NCBI GenBank assembly: GCA_001949185.1
Contig: BDGG01000020.1
Span: forward strand, 285,597-349,596
Reading direction: 5' to 3'
Source of the DNA: Ramazzottius varieornatus
Taxonomy: Eukaryota; Tardigrada; Eutardigrada; Parachela; Ramazzottiidae
Length of the DNA stretch: 64,000 bases
Below the pieces are notes generated by a model. The model worked only from the letters and a program-made list of their open reading frames with translations, was not told the DNA's origin and made no database searches. A program made the position numbers and the translations under genes. Below are positions 45,901 through 56,965 of this stretch, piece after piece (the stretch's first letter is position 1; each line of letters begins with the position of its first letter).

Positions 45901-46185
45901 CTCGGAATCTGAGAAGTTCGTCCAAGATGCCCTCGACTTGGCAGCTAAAGGTAGATTAATGGACAGCCTAAGAGATGAGGTTTGCGTTTTGGAGGTTTGA
46001 TTGCGATGTTTACTTCAGGGAGGACAGTTTTGGTTATCGCGCATCGACTCAGCACCATCCAGAACGCCACTGCCATCGCGCTGATTGTCAATGGCAAAAT
46101 CCACGAGTATGGAAGCCATCAGAAATTGATGGAGAAACGAGGCCTGTACTGGCAGTTCGTCCAGCACCAATCAGTAAATCGGTAA
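42961..46185 (+). CDS. ABCB8: Mitochondrial ABC half-transporter, ABCB8-like
   Basis: Inner-membrane half-transporter of the ABCB8 type (in mammals the ATP-binding subunit of a mitochondrial K-ATP channel). Exons 42961-43356, 43437-43592, 43674-43895, 43965-44105, 44348-44637, 44809-45074, 45361-45566, 45639-45817, 45892-45950, 46019-46185; 2082 nt, 693 aa, all phases consistent. The N-terminus is rich in Arg/Ser/Phe without acidic residues, as in a mitochondrial presequence. The transmembrane domain spans about 115-400 ([33 protein letters not shown] is typical of ABCB8). The nucleotide-binding domain has Walker A GPSGSGKST (about 486-494, split by intron 6), LDPSWLRG, signature VSGGQ (about 591), Walker [10 protein letters not shown] and the H-loop in IAHRLST. 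ABCB10 is the main alternative but fits less well. The gene is intact. Confidence 0.93.
45138..45210 (+). repeat. Intronic hairpin, copy 5 (ABCB8 intron 6)
   Basis: AAGTGGCGCACG (45139-45150) pairs with CGTGCGCCACTT (45174-45185), a 12-bp perfect stem, followed by GGTAAAACGATCCTGTTAAG. The same arrangement and orientation occur in EFTUD2 introns. A partial tail (AAAAACGATCTGGTT, near 45271) may mark a decayed second copy. Confidence 0.8.
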
Positions 46186-46559
46186 AGTCCCGCTGGATGA
46201 ATCGCCCTCGGAGTTCCTCGTGTGATATCCACTGGTACAGTACGACGATAGTTCCTGTTTCAGCTCCATCTAGTTCTCATTTTACTCTTTTACCTTTTCT
46301 TCGTTTCATAGTGGAGATACGGAAATGTTAGCTATACTTTTTTCCGAGTGCTTCGTGGAACAGGAGACTACTGTGCCTGTGGTGCTCTTCTCAAATGTAA
46401 AACGTGTCAGGCGCAATAATGAAACCGCACTACAGCGCTTCGATGATAGACCGACAGGCTTCGATACGTGGCACAAATGTCCACAGTGCAACGCTGGAAA
46501 CTAGAAGAAAGAACAGAACAAGAATAGACAGGAATAATTATTTCTGTGGTATTTAATAT

Positions 46560-47990
46560 TCAATCGCTGCTGGACGCGCTTCGTCCTCGTCGTTGTCGTC
46601 GCCTGTCCCTGACCGGACTCTTTCGTCGTGGACTGCGGGTACGAGATCGGCTTCTTTTTCCTCCTCCTCCGCGAGGCGGACTTCGTGATCGACGGCGTGG
46701 AGGTGAGCGTCGTCGGTAACCGCCACCTCCACGGTAAGGTGGTGGAGAGCCACGACGACCATTGCCAGCCAGCGTTTCGTCCATCTGCGTCACGGTGATG
46801 TTCTTGCCATCCACAACTCCATTATTCATGCCTTCGATGGCCTCCTTGACGGCTTCAGCTGACTCGAACTCCACGTAAGCAAAGGTGCGGTGTAGGATGG
46901 GATTCAATCGATCCGGAGGGATATCGATGGAAACCACCTGTGAACAGCAGAGAGTTTTCACGTTGTGCCTGCATACGCCGTAAAATCCAATGCATGACAT
47001 CACGAAACAAAGTTTTTTATCTGGAGAAAGTGACGACAGGGGTCTCTTTCAACTTCCTGGTGCGTTGCTCATAATCTGACACATTACTGATCGTCATAAT
47101 CGATCGGTCCCATTCTCGGACTGGAAAATCCAAAAAAGTTCTCCTTTCTTTCCTCACAAATTCAGAAAAAATATGCCACCACACGGAAACTAGGGCGAGG
47201 TGAAGAGGAATCAAAGAGGACTGTCCAGACGAAGAGAACAAACCTTGCCGTAAGCTGCGAAGATATCCTTCAGCGCTTCCTTCGACACATTCTGGGAAAG
47301 CCGTGCCACGTAAATCTTTCGTCTGGCTGGTGGCAATTCTTTTGACACTATCTTCTCCCGCTTCGGTGAGGTAGGTCTCGAGCGAGAGCGCGAGCTGGAC
47401 GAGCTGCTAGACGAGCTTCGAGCCCGTCTCTTCCGATCGCGTGAACGACTGCGTGACGCAGAGCTGGACGAAGAGGAGCTGGATGAGCCTGAGGATGACG
47501 ATGATCCGGAGGAGGAACGAGAGCGTGAATGATTCTTCGACTTGCGACGACGTGCTGGAGAGGGCGAGGAACTAGAAAGCGGAGCAAAGCTGTCACACAA
47601 TTTGCCAGAAATATAGATCGCACGGAAACGAAACAGGAAAATTGGTAGGCTGAGTGCGTCAAAACTTCAAGCAAAAAGTAGAAATCAAGGCAATGTCCAG
47701 TTGGATAAACCGCAGAGACCGATGGCTTCTGCTCCGCAGTGCTATACCGATCCCTTTGCGGCCTGCGAAACATGATTTTCGAACTACCTTCGTTTTCTGG
47801 TAGGACGTCTTCGTCTTCGTCGATCATCTCCGCTGCTGGATGAGCTAGACGACAGACTTTTCCGTTGAGCCGGTTTTTCCGGAGCTACGACAGCTGGTGC
47901 TGCGGCCGTAGTTAGTGTACCAGCTACTGGAGCTGCTGGTTCAGTGGCATCGGCGTCCGTAGCAGCTGCTGGCTGAACGTCGTCCACCAT
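46560..47990 (-). CDS. RNPS1: RNA-binding protein with Ser-rich domain (RNPS1)
   Basis: Splicing activator and peripheral exon-junction-complex protein acting on nuclear mRNPs. Three exons read right to left: 47788-47990, 47244-47571, 46560-46937; 909 nt, 302 aa, close to the 305 aa of the human protein. The N-terminus is Ala/Thr/Pro-rich. A long Ser/Arg region follows (about residues 75-140), then one RRM starting at KIYVARLSQNV (about 152) with its RNP1-like strand RTFAYVEFE, and a C-terminal RGG/RS tail. The RRM is interrupted by the last intron exactly after YGK. The donor and acceptor are canonical and phases agree. The gene is divergent from the HTH gene at 48569, with about 580 bp between start codons. 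RS-rich size and order fit RNPS1 better than SR proteins of the SRSF group. Confidence 0.92.
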
Positions 47991-48568
47991 GACGAACAAT
48001 CCTTGGCAATCACAACAGAAATGATCCTTCCCGTTGATGACAAGAGCCCCGATCAGGCCCGGGCTGAATTTCAAATCTCTGGCCTGTTACGTTCAATGAA
48101 GGGAAACAGAAAACCAGACGAGAGCTGGTGGAGCAAAATCGGAATTCGGAAAGAAAGAATTAAGAAAATAAGAAAGAAGCAAAAGCTAAAGAGGCCATGC
48201 AGTCTGATGGCTTGTCCATTCGATTCGTACTCAATCAACCGAGAAAGCGTTTTGATTTGCAGGATTGGTTTCCTCACCAACAGACTACTCTCAAAGACTG
48301 GTAGTTTGATGACTTTGATCTGCTTGATTGGTGAGTGGTCAGTATTAAACTGTGCGTTATAGACAAAGGTTGATTGCATGATCAGTAAAAAAACTTTATC
48401 AACAGTTTTCATTTATACACGGTAAGTTTTCATTTTATATCAATTTTGTTTTTCAGTTGCCACTTTTTTCCAGTATCGTTCATTCGTTCGTTCTCCACAG
48501 CTTGGGTCTTGTTTTGCAGGTTAAGGAGCACCGCGGACGCTGAGTGGACCACGTGCAGCTTAGCGAAG
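47991..48568. promoter_or_regulatory. Divergent promoter region RNPS1 / HTH gene
   Basis: 578 bp separate two start codons on opposite strands. No TATA box was picked out. An acceptor TTTTGCAG at 48513-48520 suggests a 5' UTR intron for the plus-strand gene. Confidence 0.4.
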
Positions 48569-49066
48569 ATGGCGCCTGGAAAAGTTCACCATCCGGAGAT
48601 CGTCAAGGCAGTGTATCGGATGCGCGCTCAGAAGAAAACTCACGAAGAAATCGCCAAGACATTCGGACACAACCGCGCGTGGGCTTTCAGCATCTTCAAG
48701 AAGTACGACGAGGAAACCGGACTACCCAAGAAACCTCGAGAGTTCCCTCGTAAGACGGACAAGTCGCAGGACGATGCCATCTTGGACTGGGTGAAAGAGC
48801 ACGGACAGCGCAACTTCAGGAAGATGGCCTCTGATCTCAAGGAAGCTGGCTTGGCTGACATCTCCGAACACACCATCCGCCGACGGCTGAAGGAGCTCAT
48901 ACCTAAACCAAAGATTGTCAGGAAGAAGAAGGAGACGGTCACAGTCAAGTCCAAGGCAGCTCGAGGTAAATTTGTCGTCCTGCGCGCAAATGACATCGCC
49001 AAGTTGCCTGACCCTTCCACTGCTTCCACAGAATCCTCTCCTGCTCCTGCTGAGAAGGAGTCCTAG
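48569..49066 (+). CDS. 165-aa HTH protein, possible domesticated transposase domain
   Basis: Single intact frame from ATG 48569 (context AAGATGGCG). The first 115 residues look like the paired-type double helix-turn-helix of Tc1/mariner transposases: HPEIVKAVYRMRAQKKTHEE with IAKTFGHNRAWAFSIFKKY, then DDAILDWVKEHGQRNFRKMA and ISEHTIRRRLKEL. A Lys-rich linker (KPKIVRKKKE) and a low-complexity Ser/Thr/Pro tail follow. There is no DDE domain, and no decayed one is seen after the stop. An intact frame, a non-repeat setting and a promoter shared with RNPS1 suggest a host gene made from a DNA-binding domain. A recently truncated transposon copy cannot be excluded. Nuclear DNA binding is inferred. 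Confidence 0.7.
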   Translation: MAPGKVHHPEIVKAVYRMRAQKKTHEEIAKTFGHNRAWAFSIFKKYDEETGLPKKPREFPRKTDKSQDDAILDWVKEHGQRNFRKMASDLKEAGLADISEHTIRRRLKELIPKPKIVRKKKETVTVKSKAARGKFVVLRANDIAKLPDPSTASTESSPAPAEKES

Positions 49067-49386
49067 CTTGCAGCTTGTTTTCTGCCTTTTCAGTGCTAAA
49101 ATATTGACGGTAACACTCGCTTATTTTCGTTTCAGTCGTACATGTTACTTCCACGATGTTTCCACTCTTGATTTAGTCAAGGTGCTTCTCGCTTGATTAA
49201 TTGATTATTCTTTACGGGCTGAATATGGCTTCTGACTGATGCCTGACGTCATTGGCATCTTGGCCAAGGATTCACGGAAGAGAACTTCAGAGGTTTACTT
49301 GTTCTCATCGTGTCTTGACTTTCTTCCTTTATTCTGAAAAGTCAATACCGACCACTGATAAATATCATATGAAACCCAGACTGTTT

Positions 49387-50430
49387 TTAGTTCAAGCTTC
49401 GCAAATCCGAAGGGAAGAAGAAGCTGGTGAACTGCAATTCCAGCGTACTCGGAAGCGACTGAGAAAAGTTTATCGGAAGACTACATTTTTCTGTATTGTT
49501 TGTTTCTTTCCTAGAAGAAGCTTCTTTCAGAATCTGGGTCCCACATTCGACGCTTTTTGATCGAAAAGTCAGCTGTTGCTCAAGAAACTTTCGATAGCTT
49601 TTCATGATCTGATACAGGATAGCCAGAATGTGCAAGAACCTTTTTCGACTTCCTCGCACGCTGACGCCGCCATCAGCTTTGGCGCATCTCACAGACGGTT
49701 TCTGGTAACGACTCAAGTCGATGATGGTGAGGTTCGCCACCAGCAATATTTCACAGCGATCTTTTTGCAGAGAGAAGCCATGATTATCAGGCACACTCAA
49801 GAGCGGTTCGATCAGTCCACGGGGAACCTCCTTCAGACCACTATAAATGAACAGTAATAGAGCATCCACGCTTCGGCCGCCCAGATCCGGAAGTCGACAC
49901 AGTCCAACCTGCACTTCAGCGCCACTGCGGGTCCACACGTCGGTAAAGTACTCGGAGCGCTCTTGAAAAACTGTGATCTTGGCAGATTTAAATGTCGAGT
50001 GTGTCTTCAGTGACGATAACACCGGTGTCCCGGTTCGTGCAAACCCGTCGATCAAATCAACCTTGTACTGAAAGGCCATGCGGAGGTCGAACGTGTTATA
50101 GTTTTGCAGAAACGATGTTTTTCCATACTGTGAAGTCAAAAACCGCTCGCACGGCAAGCACACAGAGATCGACAATGAGATCTACCGGCGACCGAGACCG
50201 TTTCTGGTGCGGAGGTCCGCCCAGTAACCGAGGCATGAAACGAAAAATAAAGGAAGGTCCAATCGATCGCTCCCTCATCAATAAAGATCTCTTTTGTGCA
50301 GACCACTTCGTTTTCATACCATCGGATATCTTGCTACTCCATTTCCTGCTGAGATGCTGCAGTCGGTCTGCCGGGTTACACGGTCCTACAGAGTGTTGAG
50401 TTAGGGTGTTCGGGCTGGTATGTACGACAG
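49387..50430 (-). pseudogene. Degenerate BTB-domain paralogue
   Basis: The minus strand carries a worn copy of the neighbouring MATH-BTB gene. The 262-aa frame 49387-50175 aligns by eye: QNYNTFDLRMAFQYKV with the MATH end, FQERSEYFTDVWTRSG with the BTB helix LQARSDYF..., then CRLPDLGGRSVDALLLFIYSG and VPRGLIEPLLSVPDNHGF. About 25 residues between MATH and BTB, including the conserved HK/R of the BTB start, are missing. The 3' part diverges into unrelated sequence. Traces of the preceding MATH exon run to about 50430 in another frame. Probably a tandem duplicate turned pseudogene; a divergent functional gene is less likely. Confidence 0.6.
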
Positions 50431-50871
50431 AACCGAGTTGAAAATACGAATCCAACATGCGGCACAAGTATCGATAATTAGTGAGCATTATGAAGCGTAT
50501 TTTACAATCGTATCACAAAGGGTGTTCTAAATAGAAAAGCTATGAATATCTGAGCTACGAGTACAAGGCACAAATGCGCGACTAAACGAATTACAGTATT
50601 TACAGTTTACGCTTGTGTCGTCTCGGTTTACGAACAGCCCACTTGCAAAATGCTTGAAGCTGCAGATTTTGTACAGTTGGAACGGTAGAATTCGTAGGAC
50701 TCGCATGGAAGTCTAAAGATTTTCGTAGAATATGTTGTTCTGTGGGACAACACAAAACGAGATGAGCAAAGAAAGAAAGTTTCTTTCGGGATCTAATCTT
50801 CATTACTCAGTCGAAGTTCGTGAGGCATGTTAATTCTGCATGTGAGCGAGCCCTATCTTTCGGAAAAAGAT

Positions 50872-52109
50872 TCAGCTCCTTACTGCCGCTCTCATCACAG
50901 TCAGGAGTTCCGGGTTCCCGTTCTTCCTCATAAAATCCACTCCACCGGTGTCCCTGAAGACTGCATACCCACCTTTGATCATTTCCAGACACGCGTCGCG
51001 AAGTTTTAAGGCCGAATGGCGATCAGCCAGAACAAGGAAGTGCGCCGCACATCCCAGCATCAACCGAGAAATCAACCTGGTTTCACAGTACTCTTTTAGG
51101 ACCGTAAACTGATACTTATCGGCTGTTCCAAGCAACGACTGAACCAGGTCCTCCGGCACCTTTGGAACTCCGCTGTACATGTAGGCTATGAGTACTTGAA
51201 GCGTTTTCCCATCTATGTCGGGCAGTACACAACGGCCACTCTTGACTTCTTTGACATCAGAACTGAGCATTGCCGCAAAATAGTCAGAACGCGCTTGGAG
51301 TATCTTTCGATGTACTGCAAATTGCTTTCCGTCATTCGACACCAGTGTGAAATCCTGGCCTTCTTTCAGATGTAACAAGTGGGAAAAATCCTCGGCGGGT
51401 TCGCGGTCCAGTTCGGACGTATCGCTTTGCGGCTCAGCTACCGTGCACTGTATGGAGGTAGCGGAATAAACGTACTCAAACTGAACGCGCATATTGAGCG
51501 TGTCATGCTGCAGAAGAGGGATCTGGTCGTCCTTGGGGCTCCATACGAACTCTCCCGGTAGGCTTAAGTATACCACTGGTCCACCATAGTTTACTAGAAT
51601 TTCGTGGGTCTTGAATGCAGCGTCGTCCGTAAAATCATCGCTCCCTTCGAAGTAAATAATGCGGTCTCTCTCGTCCAGTAGGCTGGGAACCAATACGCCA
51701 AAATCAAATATACTGTGTTGGTAAAAGATTAAAAGTTTTCTCAAGTTACCGGACGGTTACTCCAGCTTAATTTATGACTCCGAGAGAGAATGCGTCGTTG
51801 CTTGTACCTGAATTTCCATCGGAAGCAAAGTTTTCCATAGCACAGGCATTCCGGATTTTTACTGTCGGTGATTTCACGGCATAGATTGAAAACTATGCGT
51901 TCTCTTCCGTTGGCTCCGATGGATGTCAGGCTCAGGTACCACACACATGAGTCGATGGTGGATAATGAGGATGCAGATCGAAATTCCGACTTTCCAGCCA
52001 GGTAGTCCACCAGCCGAGAAAATTTAGGGATAGTCCAGTCGATAGTACCACCAGTTATCTGCGTGGACACCACATGAGAAGCCCTGTTCGACGTGGGAGT
52101 TGATGCCAT
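50872..52109 (-). CDS. MATH-BTB protein (SPOP-like)
   Basis: Putative substrate adaptor of a CUL3 ubiquitin ligase. Two exons, 51808-52109 and 50872-51712, joined in phase 2; 1143 nt, 380 aa. Residues about 20-180 form a MATH domain (TIDWTIPKFSRL, SSLSTIDSCVWYLSLTS, later GEFVWSP), which in SPOP captures substrates. Residues about 205-320 form a BTB domain (HLLHLKEGQDFTLVSNDGKQ, FAVHRKILQARSDYFAAML, GKTLQVLIAYMYSG), followed by a BACK-like helical tail (LISRLMLGCAAHFLVLADRH). Such genes multiply in lineage-specific families in nematodes, arachnids and other ecdysozoans. A degenerate paralogue lies next to it on the same strand. The exact orthologue cannot be told. Confidence 0.88.
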
Positions 52110-52371
52110 ATATTCGGTCTTTTTCGTAATATTCTCTTATGTAACCAACACCGAAGGGAATAAGATGGCAGCAAAAGAACGATGTTTTGTCCTGGTGTAA
52201 TCGGCTGCGTTTAAACTTGTGAGTTAGTCTAGATTATGCGAATGATACGCAAACACTTTTGGCGTTCATACTTTCTCCAGTCTGAAGTCTGATCGATAAA
52301 CAGAGGAAGTTGTACTCGTACAGCTGCTGTTCGTTGACTGCTGTGAGAGTTTGCAGTGAGCGCAAATATAT

Positions 52372-52500
52372 GTACGAGGGGAAGGTTATAAAGTTAACCG
52401 TCTAAGTTCACCTGTTCTCTACTACTCAATCCCAAACTTTTAGGGATGGATCGATAGATAAAATAGTGAGCTGTCGAATGGTATTAGACACAGTCAACAC
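52372..52500. repeat. Extra copy of Jerky-like element left end
   Basis: GTACGAGGGGAAGGTT and, about 65 bp later, GGATGGATCGATAGATAAAA match the left end of the transposon at 52688-52830. The two copies are about 316 bp apart in direct orientation, so the left end was duplicated or an older insertion lies here. Confidence 0.65.
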
Positions 52501-52687
52501 GAAGAGTCAGAGAATCCAAGAGATCCGCAATTAAACGAACGTTGAAATCTCATGTTAAAAAGCCAAGACTGACAATCAAATAGTCAATCAAGCGATGGAC
52601 GCTACAGGCGTGGCTAACCGTACAAACCCGCTTTGGGGTTGCTAAGTTTACAATCTTTACCTCGTACTCGTACACGTAATACAACAT

Positions 52688-55385
52688 GTACGAGGGAAAG
52701 GTTGTTGAGTTAGCCGGCCTATGTCGAGGTTGTTCAGTTAGCCACATATTTTCGCCTCTTATCTGTGACTAATATCCCAATTATTTCGGATGGATCGATA
52801 GAGAAAATGAGGGGCTGCCGGATAATACTATGTGTAACCAAAGATGGGTTCTGGAAGACTCTACGGATCTTCATATTTTAGAACGCTTGAATCGCATGTT
52901 GCAGAGCCTGGACCGGAAATGACCTCGAGGCCACTAGAGGCGCTCGCAGCGTAAATCTAGTTGACGACGTGACTTGATTTTATACGACAGGGCCAAATTC
53001 CTTTTGCTGCACTTTTTGTATTTTCACCGTAAGTCAAAAATGACATCTCCCAAGCAGAAGACTGCAACAGAAGCTCATGCTCAACTTACATTGGAGGCAG
53101 CATCTTATGCCGTGGATAAACTGGGATGAATTGAGCGGAAATCATCAATACTGTACGGAGTCAATCGACGGACGCTGATTAATCGGCTGAACATCTTGGG
53201 CCTCACGGAAAGCAGCCGAAAATACCTCCTCAAGAAGAAGCTCTTGCTGAATTTTCGCTGGCTTGTTCTGACACGGGAATTCCGCTAAATCGACAGCACT
53301 GCGCGGCAGCAATCGTGGAGATGAATAACCGACTTGGTGCGTGGAATTGTTTATTCTCGTAATTTGTCTTCCGATCTTGCTTACGTCGATCGTATTTTAA
53401 TCTCAACATGTTTTAGGCCTAAAGCACACAGCCTTCAACGATCAACATGTCCGTCGATTTCTGCAGCGACATCCCACGTTGTCCATACGAGTAACCCACG
53501 CAAATAACCGAAAGAAAGACCGCGAATGGACACATGAATTAGCGGACAAATACATCAGCAAGCTGACGGAGCTACTTTTCCACCGAGGCTTCCTCGACGA
53601 ACCAGAACAAGTGTGGAATCTGAACGAGTCAGCCTTCAATCCTGCAGAAATGTTCGACAGGGTGGTAGGACGAAAAGAAATGCGTCAAATTTATTCCCAA
53701 TTTGATGGAACGGAGAAAGAACTGGTGACTATATTACCATGTGGTGACGCCGCTGGACTTCAACTTCCGTTCATGACACTCTTTTCGGGTAAACGACACG
53801 TTCGTTCACGACCAGATGGTACAAGTGGACACTGCTATCAAGGAGTGAATGATTCCGGAAGCATGGATCAACTTCACTTTGCCAATTATGTTAAGTTGAC
53901 AGTATTTCCGGCAATGACTAAAATGAAGGTTAGCCACAGTGTACTCAATACGTTACGCACTACGTCACTACACAGTGAGCGATTTTTCCTGTTGTAGAAT
54001 TCACTGATTCCTATACTACGATGTCATCTGTGTCTTATTATAGAGTGGGATATTCGTGGATGGACACTTCTCTCAGGTCAACAATTTCACTTTTATGAAA
54101 TACATCAAAGAATTCGAGGCAGAAACCGGCAAGATCTTTTACGTCTTCGCACTACCTGCTGGACAAACGAGTCATCTGCAGCCTTTTGATATCTCCGTGT
54201 TTGGGCAAGTCAAGGAATCGTGAGCTGAATACTTGAGACACCGTCATATTATGATAGGAGGACTGGTGAGATTTACAACAGATATATTTCAGTGAAATTT
54301 AGTGGTGATTATTTAATGTGATGTAATTCTCAGGTGACGAAGGATATTCTTTTGTCTCATCTGGTAAAACTGTGGTTTCATACGGGAGAATGCCTCCCTC
54401 AACACTCTTTCAACTCCGGACAGAATCTTGTATCCGGATTCCGAAAATCGGGACTGCTTCCATTCAGTCCTGGAGTAAATCGTGCCACTGTGAAGACTCG
54501 TCATTGTCCTAGTGATCGTTTGATCCCGGGGGAGGTCGCTGCAAAAGACTATCAGCCCATTTTTGAACGTTTAACGGAATCTGCTAAGCTTGATATCGTT
54601 GACCAGAAAGATCGTGACGACATTCTGGAGTTCATCAGGTTAAAGCAGCGAGGTGTGACTCCGGGCGCCGTGCTAGCTGCTTCACTCCAAGCTTCGCTGT
54701 TCACTGTCGCACCAAAGAAAGCACGTCGAGAAAAAAGCGATCACCTGAACCTTGATGCTGGAGGTTTGATCAATGAGGACAACTTTCAGTCTGCGCAGGC
54801 CGCAAAACGTGCTGCTGTGAAAGCAGCTAAGGACGCCTCTAAAGCTGCAAAACGAAAGTCGAAGTCTAATCAAGAGGAAGTTCAGGAAACATCAAGCATT
54901 TTGCATAAAGCTGGAAAATGCGTAGCGGTCAGAAAAGTCAACTTGGCGAAGCGAAAAGCATCATCGAGCCACGAGCCAGAAGACATTGCCCAAGAAGTTC
55001 CACCAAGACGGACACGTGTTGCAAAGAAACAAAAGATAGCTTGAGGGATAATCGACCCTATGATCTGAAGCGGGTTCCGCTGTTTTACCTCTTAATCAGT
55101 ATTCTGACCTCGATATTATTTGTTTTATTGAATAACCACTGAGAAGATTTCAGGGAAGTGTGATGAGCTGGTTATGCGATGGATAGTTTAGTCGCGAAGA
55201 TGTCGAAATCTACGTTCTGTGTATTTGACGGTATGGTGTCCACTACACCGCAGTTTGAAAAAGCGCTATTACTTATACCACGACTCAAGGCTATAGCACT
55301 GCCTGTGCTCCGCCACATACCGCAAGGGTGGCTAACTCAACAACCGCAGCATGGGGCGGCTGACTCAACAACCTTTCCCTCGTGC
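52688..55385 (+). mobile_element. Jerky/pogo-like DNA transposon, degenerate
   Basis: 2.7-kb element with terminal inverted repeats of about 57 bp. The left end starts GTACGAGGGAAAGGTTGTTG; the right end is its reverse complement ending at 55385. Each TIR holds an internal direct repeat of GGTTGTTSAGTTAGCC, which in transposons is often a transposase-binding site. The interior encodes a damaged DDE_1-type transposase on the plus strand. Confidence 0.82.
53040..55044 (+). pseudogene. Jerky/pogo-like transposase, damaged
   Basis: CENPB/pogo-group transposase in pieces. From ATG 53040 an HTH-like N-terminus is broken by an in-frame TGA near 53127. The DDE_1 core begins near 53454 (FLQRHPTLSIRVTHANNRKK); the first catalytic block reads VWNLNESAF, with Asn where the family has Asp. 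An intron-like gap spans about 53930-54040. The second block IFVDGHFSQVNNF (second Asp) is near 54050, and the third, LPAGQTSHLQPFDISVFGQVK, near 54160, followed by a stop (54222). The C-terminal frame 54334-55044 is intact and ends in a Lys-rich tail. With stops and a changed catalytic residue it is not an active enzyme. The long intact C-terminal frame is unexplained. Confidence 0.8.
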
Positions 55386-56816
55386 ACGCAGTTTGCCTCA
55401 TTATCGGCCGAGACAAAGTTACGGTCACCGGCCGAGAGCGACAGCGCGTCGATTGATTAGTTTGATTGCTCAGCTTCAGCTGGCACCCGTCGCTTTCGGC
55501 CGGTGGCCGGTAATTTGTCCCGGGCGATAATGAGTCAAATAACTCAAATTGCGTGTACCGGTGCTTGAAATAATGTACAGTGCAGCCTGGAGCAGCTGGA
55601 CAGCACAGATGGTGGAACTTGACAATGACCAACGATACGTGGATAGATTCTATTAAGCCTGCGACAGTCCAGTCAACGCCCTGCTCGATGTTACAGGGAT
55701 AGCAGGTTGCAAGGACGTATTAGGAGGGGGGCGGGCAACTCGGCAATTGCGCAACTTTTGGGACTTTTGGGAATTGCGGATTTGCAATTTTTAACGGTAT
55801 CTCGAAAAAGATTTGCGGATCTGCAGTGTTAACAGCCTCCTCCGCCAAACCTCAATACGTCCTTGGCAGATGGTATGGCAGAATAGAACAACTAGTTCTG
55901 TGCAGGAGAAATCAGCTTGGGTTTGTACCAAAACATCCAGTTCGCGAAAGCGATTGAATTGAAGCGGGCAGTTCGAAAACAATTAAATCACAGGTCAGTT
56001 AGAAGTTAGAAAACAATTAGAAATCAATTAAATCATTTTGAATGCGGGAGTCGTTTTATGATACAGTTCAGACTGGGGGATCGTTGGTGGATCCGGAGCT
56101 TGATTATGCGCCGTGAAACTTTTTCTTCATATTCATCAAAAATCGTCGTCTCCAGCCGTGTCCATGCGGTATTCCTGTCTTTTCCTCCCGTTCTGCTGGG
56201 AACGTGAAGCAGCAACATGGCCTTGATTGGAGTCGCCAACGTCGTCGTGGAGGACTCGAGCAGCAGGTTGTTTGCTCTAAGCCTAGAGCGAGAGTCCCTT
56301 CTGCCTTCCCCGGGCTTTCGATATCCACCATTAAGTCCTCCTTGCTTGCCAGGTATAGCACCGTGCTCCCTATGCCACGCTGCCCAAGTTGCGGTTAACT
56401 ACAAACACTTTGCAGCGGGCAGTTTGAATTCAGCCAGTCTCACCGAAACATGCATCAAGGAGAAAGGTGGCAGGGGGAAGACCAAGTTACAGTCTTGATT
56501 TCGGGGGGTAACGCGGAAGTACCGGGGAGTCACGTGATCGACATGGTGTCGTTGTAGAACCGGTCAAGACCGTGACCATTAATCGTGTAACGTACGCATT
56601 CGATCGAACTCGTCTACATACGCACCTTTGTCCAGGCCGCTAATTAGGCCAGGCGCGTGTACGAACGTTTTCACCCCAAGCAGCAAACTAACAGCGGAAA
56701 GCACGCGGCAGAGCCTCACGCAGATCTGCCAAAGACAAGCACACCAGATCGGATCTAGAACCACAGCCAGCGAACACATAATGTTACCAAATGGTTGCGT
56801 ATAATGTACGCTGAAG
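55386..56816. other. Intergenic, no gene seen
   Basis: Short overlapping frames on both strands (for example 56104-56361 minus and 56217-56498 plus) have no known motif. Confidence 0.45.
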
Positions 56817-56965
56817 TACTGTAAATATTCGCGGCGTCCGCGAAGTACGTCATCGTACAAGTGAAGTACAGCCCCGGTCGGGTTTCACGCATTGCGCAAC
56901 CCCTTACAGGGATGTATCGTCACGTACGTGTAGGTACTGCGCGGACGCAGCGAATATTTACAGTA
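56817..56965. mobile_element. MITE with TACTGTAAATATTCG ends
   Basis: Left TACTGTAAATATTCGCGGCG and right reverse complement TACTGTAAATATTCGCTGCG; the match continues through TCCGCG and AGTAC. 149 bp, TA at both ends. Shares only the TACTGTA tip with other MITEs in the window. Confidence 0.82.

Noticed and set aside
47348-47827. 159-aa frame antisense-like within RNPS1
   Set aside because: Alternative frame of the Ser/Arg codons of RNPS1 running through intron 1.
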